Of a stretch of 51,205 nucleotides of DNA, positions 7,434 through 15,423 are shown piece by piece (the stretch's first letter is position 1; the number at the start of each line of letters is the position of its first letter). Below the pieces are notes generated by a model. It ran no database searches. It worked only from the letters and a program-made list of their open reading frames with translations, and was not told the origin of the DNA. The position numbers were made by a program, and so were the translations under genes. The DNA lies in contig JAPPFM010000029.1 in assembly GCA_028821605.1 (NCBI GenBank), positions 1 through 51,205 of the forward strand, in the 5' to 3' direction. This DNA is from Candidatus Poribacteria bacterium. GTDB taxonomy: Bacteria > Poribacteria > WGA-4E > WGA-3G.

Positions 7434-10145
7434 ATGAAAGTCGCACTTGCTTTTAAAACGTTACTGCTTCTGATGTATGGTGTTTTAGTTATTTTTATAG
7501 GTTTGGCATCTATAGCAGTAGCACAAGAGGCTGAAAGGGAATCAAGCGACGCAGCATCTGAACAGGAGATCATAACGCTTGAGGGGGTAGTTGTGGTCGG
7601 AACGCGTGCGAAACCGCGTTCGGTGCTTGAATCTGCTGTCCCGATTGATGTTTTACCGAGTGATGATTTCGTCAAACAGGGAAGCACGGATTTGCCGGAC
7701 CTGTTAAGAAACTTAGTCCCCTCTTATAATGTTAATGCGCAGCCCATCGCCGATGCGGCTACTGTCGTCCGCCCAGCGAATCTGCGCGGATTGGCACCAG
7801 ATCACACGTTGTTACTGGTTAATGGTAAACGCCGCCACCGTGCCTCCGTCATTGCTTGGCTCGGAAATGGGTTGTCCGATGGTGGGCAAGGTGCTGATCT
7901 TTCTCCTATCCCGTCGATCGCACTGAAACAGGTGGAGGTGCTACGAGATGGAGCGTCGGCGCAATACGGTTCTGATGCAATCGCGGGTGTCATGAACCTG
8001 CAGCTCAAAGACAGTTATGAAGGCGGATCTGTTGAAATCAAACCGGGTATTTTCCAAGCCGGTGACGGTCTTACCTACGCTCTCGCTGGGAACATCGGTT
8101 TAGGTCAAGAAGATCTCTGGACAAATCTCAGTTTAGAATACGGTGGCATGAACGAGACAGACCGCTCGGTACAACGGGATGATGCCGCTGCGCTTATCGG
8201 TGCTGGGAATACGGATGTCGCTGACCCGGCGCAACCGTGGGGACACCCTATTATTAGAAACGACATCAAACTTTTTGCAAACTATGGGGCAAGCGTTACT
8301 GATGACATTAAGTTCTACGGTCATGCGAATTACGCACAGAAAGAGGTTGAAGGTGGTTTCTACTTCCGAAATCCCAATACCCGAGGTGCTGTGTTTAGTA
8401 ATGATGGCGGTGAGACGCTGCTTGTCGGAAATCTACGAGGTTTGACAGCGGAAATGGCGAAATGGGAAACCCGAAAGGCGGAGTGGGAAACCCAAAATGT
8501 GGCAGCAGTGGAAGCCGGGGAGGCGTTCCCCGAACCGTCGCCTCACGATGCTGACGATATTCCTATAAACAACAACGTTCCTGATCCGGTTGCCTTACAA
8601 CAGGTATCCAGTGACCCGAATCTTTTCACATTCCAAGAACTCTTTCCGGGTGGGTTTACCCCTCGCTTTGGTGCCGATACTCAAGATGCTTCGCTCCTCA
8701 TTGGTCTGAAGGGAACAATCGCGGACGACTTAGGGTGGGATTTAAGTGCTTCCTACGGACGGCACGCCTCCGATTTCTTTATCAGAAATACGGTCAATGC
8801 CTCGCTTGGACCGGACACACCGACTGAATTTGATCCAGGTGATTATATCCAAGCAGATACGAACATTAACCTTGACTTAACCTATCCACTGCACGATATG
8901 GTGTTCCTCGCTTCTGGGCTGGAATATCGAACAGAAACGTTTGAGATTGTGCAGGGACAGATTGAGTCTTGGGAGATCGGTCCGTTGGCAAGCCAAGGAT
9001 TTAGTTCAGGATCCAACGGGTTCCCCGGCTTCAGTGACATTGCCGAAGGGAGTTGGACCCGGTCTAACTTTGCGGGTTATTTGGAAAGTGAGTTAAGACC
9101 TCTTGGTTTCTGGACGGTTAGTGCTGCTGTTCGTGGTGAGTATTTTGATGATTTTGGGAGCACAATTAACTACAAAATCGCAACGAACTATGGCATTGCT
9201 GACACACTCAAATCACTGCTTTCGGTTGATCCTGGTGTTGATCTGAGGGCACGCGGTAGTTACAGCACCGGTTTCAGAGCACCCACACCTGGACAGCAGA
9301 ATGCCTTTAATGTCACAACGGAGTTCGGTGAGAACAATACGTTAGTCAATAAGGGGACGATTCCTTCCACACATGGTGCCGCACGTTTGGTAGGTGGTAA
9401 GGCACTTGAACCGGAAAAGTCGAAGAATTTCACGGTTGGAACGGTGGTCAGTCACGCTATTGCGAGTATCACGATCGACTATTTCAACATCAAAGTAGAA
9501 GATCGGTTGGCACCTTCACGTGACTTCAACCGTGGCACAGATATTACCGAAGCACAAATCGAGCAGCTTGTCGCTGAAGGTATCACGAGTGCAGGGAACT
9601 TACAGGAATTCCGATTCTTTACCAACGAATTTGAAACAAGCACTCAAGGGATTGATGTGATTCTTACGGCACCTATACTGGATGGTGCACTCAGCGTTGC
9701 TTACAACTGGACTGAAACAGAGGTAACCAAACACAATCCCGATATTCTCAACGAAGTCCGTATCAACCTAATACAAGAAGGAATACCACGGCATCGTGGA
9801 AATGTGACATTGACCCAAGCTATCGGCAATAGTTTGGGTGTATTGGGCAGAGTTAATTATTACGGTCCTTGGTACGAGAATGCGGTAGGCGCGCAAACTT
9901 ACAATGAAGCGTTTTTGGTGGACTTTGAATTCAGTTACGCAATCGTTGAAAACTTGGGCATCACAATCGGTGTGAATAATGTCCTCAATGTTGAACCGGA
10001 TAATATTACTGAGGCAGAGGGCCCTGACGTACCCTTTGATATTAAAGAGTTTCCTGCCAGAATCGTTGGTAGACCTTTCGGCGAGTATAGTCCGTATGGG
10101 TTTGGCGGCGCGTTCTGGTATACCAAAGTTAGTTATAGTTTTTAG
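7434..10145 (+). CDS. TonB-dependent outer-membrane receptor (second of a tandem pair)
   Basis: This 903-residue receptor parallels its upstream neighbour throughout. It has a signal peptide ending near IAVAQEAE, a TonB-box-like LEGVVVVGTRA, a plug with LRGLAPDHTLLLVNGKRRHR and DGASAQYGSDAIAGVMN, and a barrel ending FWYTKVSYSF. It differs by short insertions, for example around residues 345-360 (WETQNVAAVEAGEAF) and 590-605 (ADTLKSLLSVDPGVDLRA), which probably lie in loops. The start is fixed by AAGGAG ten bases before the ATG. Tandem duplication with divergence suggests related but different ligands. A MITE sits immediately upstream, so it may have its own promoter. Confidence 0.92.
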   Translation: MKVALAFKTLLLLMYGVLVIFIGLASIAVAQEAERESSDAASEQEIITLEGVVVVGTRAKPRSVLESAVPIDVLPSDDFVKQGSTDLPDLLRNLVPSYNVNAQPIADAATVVRPANLRGLAPDHTLLLVNGKRRHRASVIAWLGNGLSDGGQGADLSPIPSIALKQVEVLRDGASAQYGSDAIAGVMNLQLKDSYEGGSVEIKPGIFQAGDGLTYALAGNIGLGQEDLWTNLSLEYGGMNETDRSVQRDDAAALIGAGNTDVADPAQPWGHPIIRNDIKLFANYGASVTDDIKFYGHANYAQKEVEGGFYFRNPNTRGAVFSNDGGETLLVGNLRGLTAEMAKWETRKAEWETQNVAAVEAGEAFPEPSPHDADDIPINNNVPDPVALQQVSSDPNLFTFQELFPGGFTPRFGADTQDASLLIGLKGTIADDLGWDLSASYGRHASDFFIRNTVNASLGPDTPTEFDPGDYIQADTNINLDLTYPLHDMVFLASGLEYRTETFEIVQGQIESWEIGPLASQGFSSGSNGFPGFSDIAEGSWTRSNFAGYLESELRPLGFWTVSAAVRGEYFDDFGSTINYKIATNYGIADTLKSLLSVDPGVDLRARGSYSTGFRAPTPGQQNAFNVTTEFGENNTLVNKGTIPSTHGAARLVGGKALEPEKSKNFTVGTVVSHAIASITIDYFNIKVEDRLAPSRDFNRGTDITEAQIEQLVAEGITSAGNLQEFRFFTNEFETSTQGIDVILTAPILDGALSVAYNWTETEVTKHNPDILNEVRINLIQEGIPRHRGNVTLTQAIGNSLGVLGRVNYYGPWYENAVGAQTYNEAFLVDFEFSYAIVENLGITIGVNNVLNVEPDNITEAEGPDVPFDIKEFPARIVGRPFGEYSPYGFGGAFWYTKVSYSF

Positions 10146-10149
10146 GAAT

Positions 10150-10284
10150 TATACGATTCATATTTTGTGTTGGGAAGCGGTTTATAGTAAAACCCGTAAT
10201 TATCTATACACCAACGCAAGGGCGAGGATACAATCCTCGCTAGCGGTGGTATACGATTCATATTTTGTGTTGGGAAGTGGTTTA
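10150..10284. repeat. 35-base direct repeats flanking a truncated family-1 MITE (copy B)
   Basis: A 35-base segment starting TATACGATTCATATTTTGTG occurs at 10150-10184 and again at 10250-10284 with one mismatch, exactly 100 bases apart. Between them TATAGTAAAACCCG (from 10183) begins a family-1 MITE with the GGCGAGG/CCTCGC core, but its right terminal repeat is missing. The arrangement looks like a local duplication that removed or replaced the MITE's right end. It fills the gap between the receptor and the first methyltransferase. Confidence 0.65.
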
Positions 10285-10344
10285 AAACCGTTGCTCAACG
10301 CGAAGAGCAGTCTTTATGTTATTTTCTCAAAAGTGAGGTAATTA

Positions 10345-11181
10345 ATGAGCAATCAGAGCAGAGATGCAGAATATACAATGGGCCGCAGTGAGGAAGAGAC
10401 ACAACGCTTGATCGAACAATCGCAGCTTTATGACGATGTAACACGCCGCTTTTTCCTCAGAAGCGGTATCGCTAAAGGCATGAAAGTACTTGATGTCGGT
10501 AGCGGGGCAGGTGATGTGGCACTCACGCTTGCTGAATTTGTGGGTACCGAAGGGAACGTCGTTGGTGTAGATGTCAACCCTGATGTTCTCAAAACAGCAC
10601 AGGCTCGCGCAGAGGCATCCGGTTTTTCAAACGTTGAATTCATTGCCGGTGATGCCCGAACGCTTGTACTTCCAGACGACTTTGATGCCATCGTCGGTAG
10701 ACTTGTCCTGCTGTATATGTCGGACCCGGCAGAGGCACTTAAAACGTTGATCACGCGTCTTCGCCCCGGCGGAATTGTCGCCTTTCAGGATACTGAACTC
10801 GAGCTCTACCGGACGGTTATACATCCGGATACACCTTTGATAAATCAGTTGGTTGAATGGGGGCTGACAGTGTTTGAACGTTCAGGCGCACATCTCAATA
10901 TGGGTATGGAACTCTACCGGGTATTCGTTGATGCAGGTCTGCCTGAGCCTACCTTACACTTTGAGGCTCCTATGGGCGGTCCTGAGGGCTGGCCCGGGTT
11001 TGAGTATCTCGCCAACAGTTTTCGGAGCCTCGTTCCACTCATGGAGGCGTATGGCATAGCGACAAGTGAAGAGGTAGATATCGACACACTTGCAGATCGG
11101 ATTCAAGCGGAAGTCACGACCTCAAAACGACCGCTCCTGTTGCCGCCGCACATTACAGCGTATGCCTCCCTACCGATGTGA
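10345..11181 (+). CDS. class I SAM-dependent methyltransferase (first paralogue)
   Basis: This 278-residue protein has the UbiE/COQ5-like SAM-binding core: VLDVGSGAGDVALTLAE (motif I, near residues 49-65), VVGVDVNPDVL (motif II, acidic residue for the ribose), and AGDARTL with the following DAIVGRLVLLYM and LRPGGIVAFQD. The methyl acceptor is not predictable. AGTGAGGT precedes the ATG. It is closely similar to the gene at 12676-13545 over its whole length, so the two arose by duplication. The TnpB element now lies between them, its right end directly after this gene's TGA without damaging it. Confidence 0.85.
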   Translation: MSNQSRDAEYTMGRSEEETQRLIEQSQLYDDVTRRFFLRSGIAKGMKVLDVGSGAGDVALTLAEFVGTEGNVVGVDVNPDVLKTAQARAEASGFSNVEFIAGDARTLVLPDDFDAIVGRLVLLYMSDPAEALKTLITRLRPGGIVAFQDTELELYRTVIHPDTPLINQLVEWGLTVFERSGAHLNMGMELYRVFVDAGLPEPTLHFEAPMGGPEGWPGFEYLANSFRSLVPLMEAYGIATSEEVDIDTLADRIQAEVTTSKRPLLLPPHITAYASLPM

Positions 11182-11186
11182 TACCA

Positions 11187-11301
11187 CCCAACGCCTAAAG
11201 GTGTGGGCTTCGGTTTCATAGACAATAGCGGTTTTCCCGAAGGTCTACCGTCTTATGTTGTCTCCACCAGCAGGCAATTCCCTGAAACTCTGAAACGAGT
11301 A
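11187..11301 (-). ncRNA. candidate omega RNA / right end of the TnpB element
   Basis: Immediately downstream of the tnpB stop on the minus strand are about 115 non-coding bases. They include GACAACATAAGACGGTAG, a GGGAAAACC loop region and the terminal hairpin CCCACACCTTTAGGCGTTGGG. In IS605-family elements this 3' region is known to yield the guide-scaffold (omega) RNA that TnpB uses, with the guide coming from DNA just outside the right end. Here the guide would be read from the 3' end of the first methyltransferase gene. The boundaries are approximate. Confidence 0.45.
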
Positions 11302-12478
11302 TCAGGCATATCGTGCGGAAACTTTCACGGGTATCCCTGCCTGCAATATATTTATAGCAGCGTTTATGTCTCGATCGTGGTGTGAACCACATTCCGGACA
11401 TGTCCACTGCCTATCAGAGAGTGTTAGGGTTTGGTTATGAAAACCACAATCGCTACAAGGTTTTGTTGTCGCTGTCCATTGATCAACTCGTTTTAGAAGA
11501 CGCTTATGTTTGCTACACTTATACTTCAATATCTCAACAAGCTGGTAGAAGGCGAGGTCAGAGACTTTACGCCCCCAGAGGCGTTTCATGCCATCAAGGT
11601 TCAAAGTTTCAAGGACAATCGTATCAAACTTCTTACAGAGTTCAGAGGCAAGTTGCCAATGAAAGTCTTTGCGTTGGTTCGTGATTTTCCGATAGAGACG
11701 GGCAATCTGTCTCACACAACGCCACCAGCGATTAGAACCTTTTTGCTTACGGCTTAATGCTTTGTTAAGGGTTCGCAGTTTCGTCAAGTTGGATTTCAAA
11801 GGTTGTGGGTGTTGTATCTTCTCACCCGTACTGAGCGTCAAATATGCGTCTTTCATACCATAGTCTGCCCCAACACTCTTACCCGTTGTTGGCAGAGGTT
11901 TCGTCTCTACGAAATCCGTGAGGATGTAGAGCCAATAATCACCGCATGAGGATGTAGAGCCAATAATCACCGCAAGCGTCACGCTTGATCGTGATACGAC
12001 TGATATTTCCATAAAACTCACGGTGTTTATGAAAAGTATAAGCGACTTTATCATATCGCCATTTGCCATTCTCCCATTTACGAAAGGTGAGGGTAATGCG
12101 ATTGTCCTTCAAAGACCAGCCTGTTTGTTTCAGCGTGAAGGATTTAAACTTATGCCGTCTTTTGATTTTCGGTCTGCCACCGAGTTTCTTGAAAAATCGG
12201 TCATACGCCAAGTGAATGCGTTTGAGTTCTTCTTGGATCGCTTGGCTCGGCAACGCATTCCAATGTGGGTATGTCGTCTCTTTCAACTCGGTCAGGTGCA
12301 GACACATTGCCTCGTAGTTGGCATACGGCAGTCTGTCCTTATACCGTTGACGTTGCCACTTATGGAAATACTCGTGAACCTGCCACATATCGTCAAGCAA
12401 GTTGCCAAGTCGAATACAATTCGATTGATCGCTAAACTTATACTTATACGTTTTCATAGGTTTATCCGTTATCCGCAT
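11302..12478 (-). pseudogene. tnpB: TnpB RNA-guided nuclease, frameshifted
   Basis: Two overlapping frames together give one TnpB. The N-terminal part (from ATG 12476-12478; an upstream in-frame ATG is at 12508) begins MRITDKPMKTYKYKF and ends DACGDYWLYIL near 11950. The C-terminal part continues TDFVETKPLPTTGKSVGADYG. The RuvC-like residues are all present: Asp in VGADYGMKDAYL, Glu in VLETLNLDGM, and Asp in SHHDRDINAAINI, plus the four-Cys zinc motif CSDCG and CPECG. The only visible lesion is a 28-bp tandem duplication at 11919-11974 (28 is not a multiple of 3). Removing one copy restores the frame exactly, so inactivation looks recent. Confidence 0.85.
11919..11974. repeat. 28-bp perfect tandem duplication inside tnpB
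   Basis: Bases 11919-11946 and 11947-11974 are identical. Each copy contains GAGGATGTAGAGCCAATAAT. The second copy shifts the tnpB frame by one base. Confidence 0.9.
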
Positions 12479-12675
12479 TTTACCCCGTTCAAGTGGGGAG
12501 GCAGACACATAACCTTGCGATTATGCTTGAACTGTCTGCCAACGGATACTTTAATTATACTACATTTTTGGGTCAATGTCAAATTTATTTTTTGGGATTA
12601 CGTCCTTAGCAGGCTTATATCCCAACCCTAAAGGATTGGGCTTTACGCACGAATCCTCGTAAAAGGGATCAATGT

Positions 12676-13545
12676 ATGGCGAAAGATCACACGAAGAATT
12701 TGCCCGCGTCAAATAGCGATGCTACCTATACGTTAGGACGCACCTCCCACGAAACAACACGTCTCATTGAGCAGTCAAGAATCTACGGAGAATCAACGCA
12801 ACGTCTCTGCAAGCGAGCTGGTATCAGGGAAGGGATGCGGGTGCTTGAAATCGGTAGTGGTGCTGGTGACGTTGCCCTCATGCTTGCTGAACTCGTCGGG
12901 CAAGAAGGACGGGTTGTCGGTGTGGATGTCAATCCGGTAATCCTGGAAACGGCACGCCAGCGCGCAACCGAAGCGGGTATTCGGAACGTTGAATTCATTG
13001 CTGGCGATGCGCGGACGCTTGCCTTTGCAGATAAATTCGACGCTATTGTCGGACGATTTGTGTTGATGTATATGGCGGATCCGGGGGAAGCATTCGCTAA
13101 GCTTATAACGTATTTGAACCCTGGGGGTATTGTCGCATTTCAGGAGCCGGAATACACGCTTTATCCAGCACTCTTGCATCCGGACACGCCCCTCATGAAC
13201 CAACTTATTGAGTGGATCTTGGATGTATTTGAACATTCGGGAGCACATCTTGACATGGGCATTGGGCTTTATCGCGCTTTTGTTGATGTGGGTTTGCCGC
13301 CGCCAACGATGCATCTTGAATCTCCAATTGGTGCCGCCGAAACGTGGGCAGGTTACCGATATATGGCGACCATCTTTCAGAGTCTTCTTCCACTCTTAGG
13401 AAAATATGGTCTTGCGACAGCAGAACAGGTAGATGTGGGGACGTTAGCCGCGCGGCTTCGACAAGAGGTCCTCACATCGAAACGTCCGTTTTTCTTACCG
13501 TTACATATAACTGCGCATGCAGTACGCTCAACCTCAATTAAATGA
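12676..13545 (+). CDS. class I SAM-dependent methyltransferase (second paralogue)
   Basis: This 289-residue methyltransferase has motif I VLEIGSGAGDVALMLAE, motif II VVGVDVNPVIL, AGDARTLAF, DAIVGRFVLMYM and LNPGGIVAFQEPE. It matches the 10345-11181 product along its length, including the shared N-terminal TLGR/TMGR-containing segment and C-terminal SKRPFFLP. A ribosome binding site AAAGGG at 12662-12667 precedes the ATG and lies at the border of the TnpB element, so the insertion may have rebuilt this gene's leader. The substrate is unknown. Confidence 0.85.
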   Translation: MAKDHTKNLPASNSDATYTLGRTSHETTRLIEQSRIYGESTQRLCKRAGIREGMRVLEIGSGAGDVALMLAELVGQEGRVVGVDVNPVILETARQRATEAGIRNVEFIAGDARTLAFADKFDAIVGRFVLMYMADPGEAFAKLITYLNPGGIVAFQEPEYTLYPALLHPDTPLMNQLIEWILDVFEHSGAHLDMGIGLYRAFVDVGLPPPTMHLESPIGAAETWAGYRYMATIFQSLLPLLGKYGLATAEQVDVGTLAARLRQEVLTSKRPFFLPLHITAHAVRSTSIK

Positions 13546-13700
13546 GGGCGGGTTGGAACGCGCCGTTTCAGTATATGCTCTACCTCAAAGGCGGTTCTTG
13601 TTAGGAGTCGTATTCCTGTAGCAACAATTTCTGATGATAAGAACCGATGGCTGATGACCGGTAACTGAAAACTGAAAACGATAAAAAATGTAATTTTTGG

Positions 13701-13729
13701 TTGATATACGAATTGAAATGTGGTATAAT
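13701..13729 (+). promoter_or_regulatory. strong sigma-70-type promoter of the rpsF operon
   Basis: TTGATA at 13701-13706 and TATAAT at 13724-13729 are separated by exactly 17 bases. The promoter lies about 150 bases before the rpsF start, leaving a long structured leader. The rest of 13546-13700 holds only low-complexity CTGATGA/AACTGAAAACTGA sequence of the leader-repeat type. Confidence 0.75.
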
Positions 13730-13757
13730 TTATAAATAAAATTAACTTAACATAATT

Positions 13758-13853
13758 CCATCTAATTTGTAATTGCGCTTTTGGTGCGCGTGCGTCAGAT
13801 GGGGTTCACTTAATTAATCTCTGCTCCCTGCTTTTATTGCAATAGCAGTGGAG
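13758..13853 (+). promoter_or_regulatory. structured rpsF leader, candidate S6:S18 autoregulatory RNA
   Basis: Two stem-loops lie between the promoter and rpsF. One is closed by CCATCT/AGATGG (13758-13802) with an inner GCGC stem. The other pairs CTCC-CTGCT with AGCAG-GGAG (13824-13853) and is followed by CAGTCCG. In many bacteria the S6:S18 complex represses this operon by binding an rpsF leader containing a CCG bulge. The CCG at 13862-13864 is suggestive, but I cannot fit the full motif by eye. Confidence 0.35.
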
Positions 13854-13881
13854 CCATCAGTCCGAAGAGAGGCATGAAAAT

Positions 13882-14352
13882 TTGAAACCTTATGAACTGC
13901 TGCTTATCATCACGCCTGACCACGATGAAAACGAAGCAGAGGCTCTTACGAATCAAGTAAAGAGCATCATTGAAAACGGTGGGACTCTCCTAAAAGTTGA
14001 TCCGTGGGGAAAGAAGCGACTCGCCTATCCGATCCGGAAACGGAGTGAAGGCTATTATGTGCTCTACATTTTTGAGAGTGCACCGAGTTTTGTCGCCGAA
14101 CTGAACCAATCCTTGCATGTCATTGAAGCGATTTTGCGCTATATGGTCGTCCAATACGAGGATGATATTGAAAAGTTAAAAGCGGAATTCGCCAGCAAGA
14201 CAGTCGAAGATAAGGAATCGACACCAGATGAGGAACCCGCATCGGATGAAGGATCAACACCGAGTGAAGATTCGACATCGGATGATGATACAGCGACTGA
14301 AGATACAACAGATGATGATGCAGAGGCTGAAGGTACAACAGAATCTGCCTAA
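13882..14352 (+). CDS. rpsF: 30S ribosomal protein S6 with long acidic tail
   Basis: Residues 1-100 are a standard S6, starting (M)KPYELLLIITPDHDE with GGTLLKVDPWGKKRLAYPI, KRSEGYYVLYIF and VIEAILRYMVV. It binds S18 on the 30S platform. The start is TTG at 13882, preceded by GAGAGG, and homology begins right there. The protein is 156 residues. The last 50 or so are almost only Asp, Glu, Ser and Thr, far beyond the common S6 length; E. coli adds glutamates to S6 after translation, whereas here acidity is encoded. It is the first gene of the rpsF-ssb-rpsR-rplI-dnaB operon. Confidence 0.95.
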   Translation: MKPYELLLIITPDHDENEAEALTNQVKSIIENGGTLLKVDPWGKKRLAYPIRKRSEGYYVLYIFESAPSFVAELNQSLHVIEAILRYMVVQYEDDIEKLKAEFASKTVEDKESTPDEEPASDEGSTPSEDSTSDDDTATEDTTDDDAEAEGTTESA

Positions 14353-14436
14353 ATAAGCGTCATCTAAATTTTGAGCGAGTTTTTGGATTGTAGGCAACCT
14401 CCAAAGGTTCGAGCCTACAGATGAAGAGGAGAAATC

Positions 14437-14913
14437 ATGGCAAGTTACAACAAGGTCATCCTAATGGGCAATTTGACCCGCGACCCCGAAATGAAGTACA
14501 TTCCGAGTGGGAGTGCCGTTACAAATTTTGGACTCGCTGTGAATGAGCGATACACAGACCGGCAAACGGGTGAGCAGAAAGAGAATACCTGCTTTGTTGA
14601 GATTGAGGCATGGGGCAGGCAAGCCGAAGTGGCCAATGAGTACTTAAGCAAAGGGCGACCTGTCTTCATTGAGGGTGCTCTCAAGTTTGATTCTTGGGAA
14701 ACTGAGGACGGCAGTAAAAGGAGCAGACTCTCGGTTCGCGTCTTTCGGCTTCAATTAATGGGCGGCAGGCGTGATGAAGATGAAATGGGTGGTGGTTACG
14801 CGGATGCCCAACCTGCAGCGGCACCAACACAGTCCGCTTCTTATGAAGATGCGCCTGCAGCACCTGAACCGAGTAGCGCGCCTTCCGCAACAGAAGACGA
14901 CATCCCGTTTTGA
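14437..14913 (+). CDS. ssb: single-stranded DNA-binding protein
   Basis: This 158-residue SSB begins ASYNKVILMGNLTRDPEMKY, with the OB-fold core up to about residue 108 (AVNERYTDRQTG, FVEIEAWGRQAEV, YLSKGRPVFIEG). A Gly/Pro/Ala-rich linker follows, and it ends in the conserved acidic tip EDDIPF used to recruit repair and replication proteins. Length and order are typical. AAGAGGAG precedes the ATG. It lies between rpsF and the group II intron in the rpsF operon. Confidence 0.96.
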   Translation: MASYNKVILMGNLTRDPEMKYIPSGSAVTNFGLAVNERYTDRQTGEQKENTCFVEIEAWGRQAEVANEYLSKGRPVFIEGALKFDSWETEDGSKRSRLSVRVFRLQLMGGRRDEDEMGGGYADAQPAAAPTQSASYEDAPAAPEPSSAPSATEDDIPF

Positions 14914-15423
14914 GCGTTCTAACAAGCGGTAGCGGAATGTCAGTGAAAACCTGACTCGGTGAACCTAACACCGCATATCTCACCCTAACTGCTTCACTGA
15001 AAACGGTGTCGTGGAAAGCAAGGGGAAATGACGCATGTATGAGGATAGAGCAATCTCTTAACAGAGAATCCAAAAGAGACACGTCCGATAACACTGACAA
15101 GGATAAGCGAAAGCTCAATGCAACGCAAGCCTCAAGAACGTCGATATAGATGCTCTGAAAAACTATATGCGATTGAAAGTGAAAACTTGAATGATTATTG
15201 TAGAACGTAATAATCATATTAGGCTTACCAATCGCAACGTTATGCTTCATAACGAATTGGGGTATAGTTCAATCCTAAATCAGTACTAAATGTCCGCTAC
15301 AAGGAAGTTAGAAAGAACCTAAATGGACTCACGTAGCCCACAAGGTTGAGGAGAACGTCTAAAGCACGTTCAGATACATTCTTTATCCTAAATCTAAAGT
15401 ATTTCAACTAAAAAGGTGAAATC

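Larger units (their letters stand above)
11182..12667 (-). mobile_element. IS200/IS605-type element carrying only tnpB (IS1341-like), decayed
   Basis: The element lies between two intact paralogous methyltransferase genes. Subterminal palindromes typical of the family occur at both sides: CCCAACGCCTAAAGGTGTGGG at 11187-11207 and CCCAACCCTAAAGGATTGGG at 12621-12640. No TnpA (Y1 transposase) is present, so movement would need a transposase in trans. On the tnpB strand the left side is preceded by TTGAT (complement of 12668-12672), which would be a suitable target-adjacent motif, but the exact boundary cannot be proved from one copy. Confidence 0.75.

Noticed and set aside
11302-12069. Intact 255-residue transposase
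   Set aside because: Its N-terminal residues (MANGDMIKSLILFINTVSF) are frameshifted tnpB sequence; it is the C-terminal part of one broken tnpB.
14681-15250. Minus-strand 189-residue ORF in the ssb/intron region
   Set aside because: It runs antisense over the ssb 3' end and the intron RNA domains, with no start signal and no recognisable motif.
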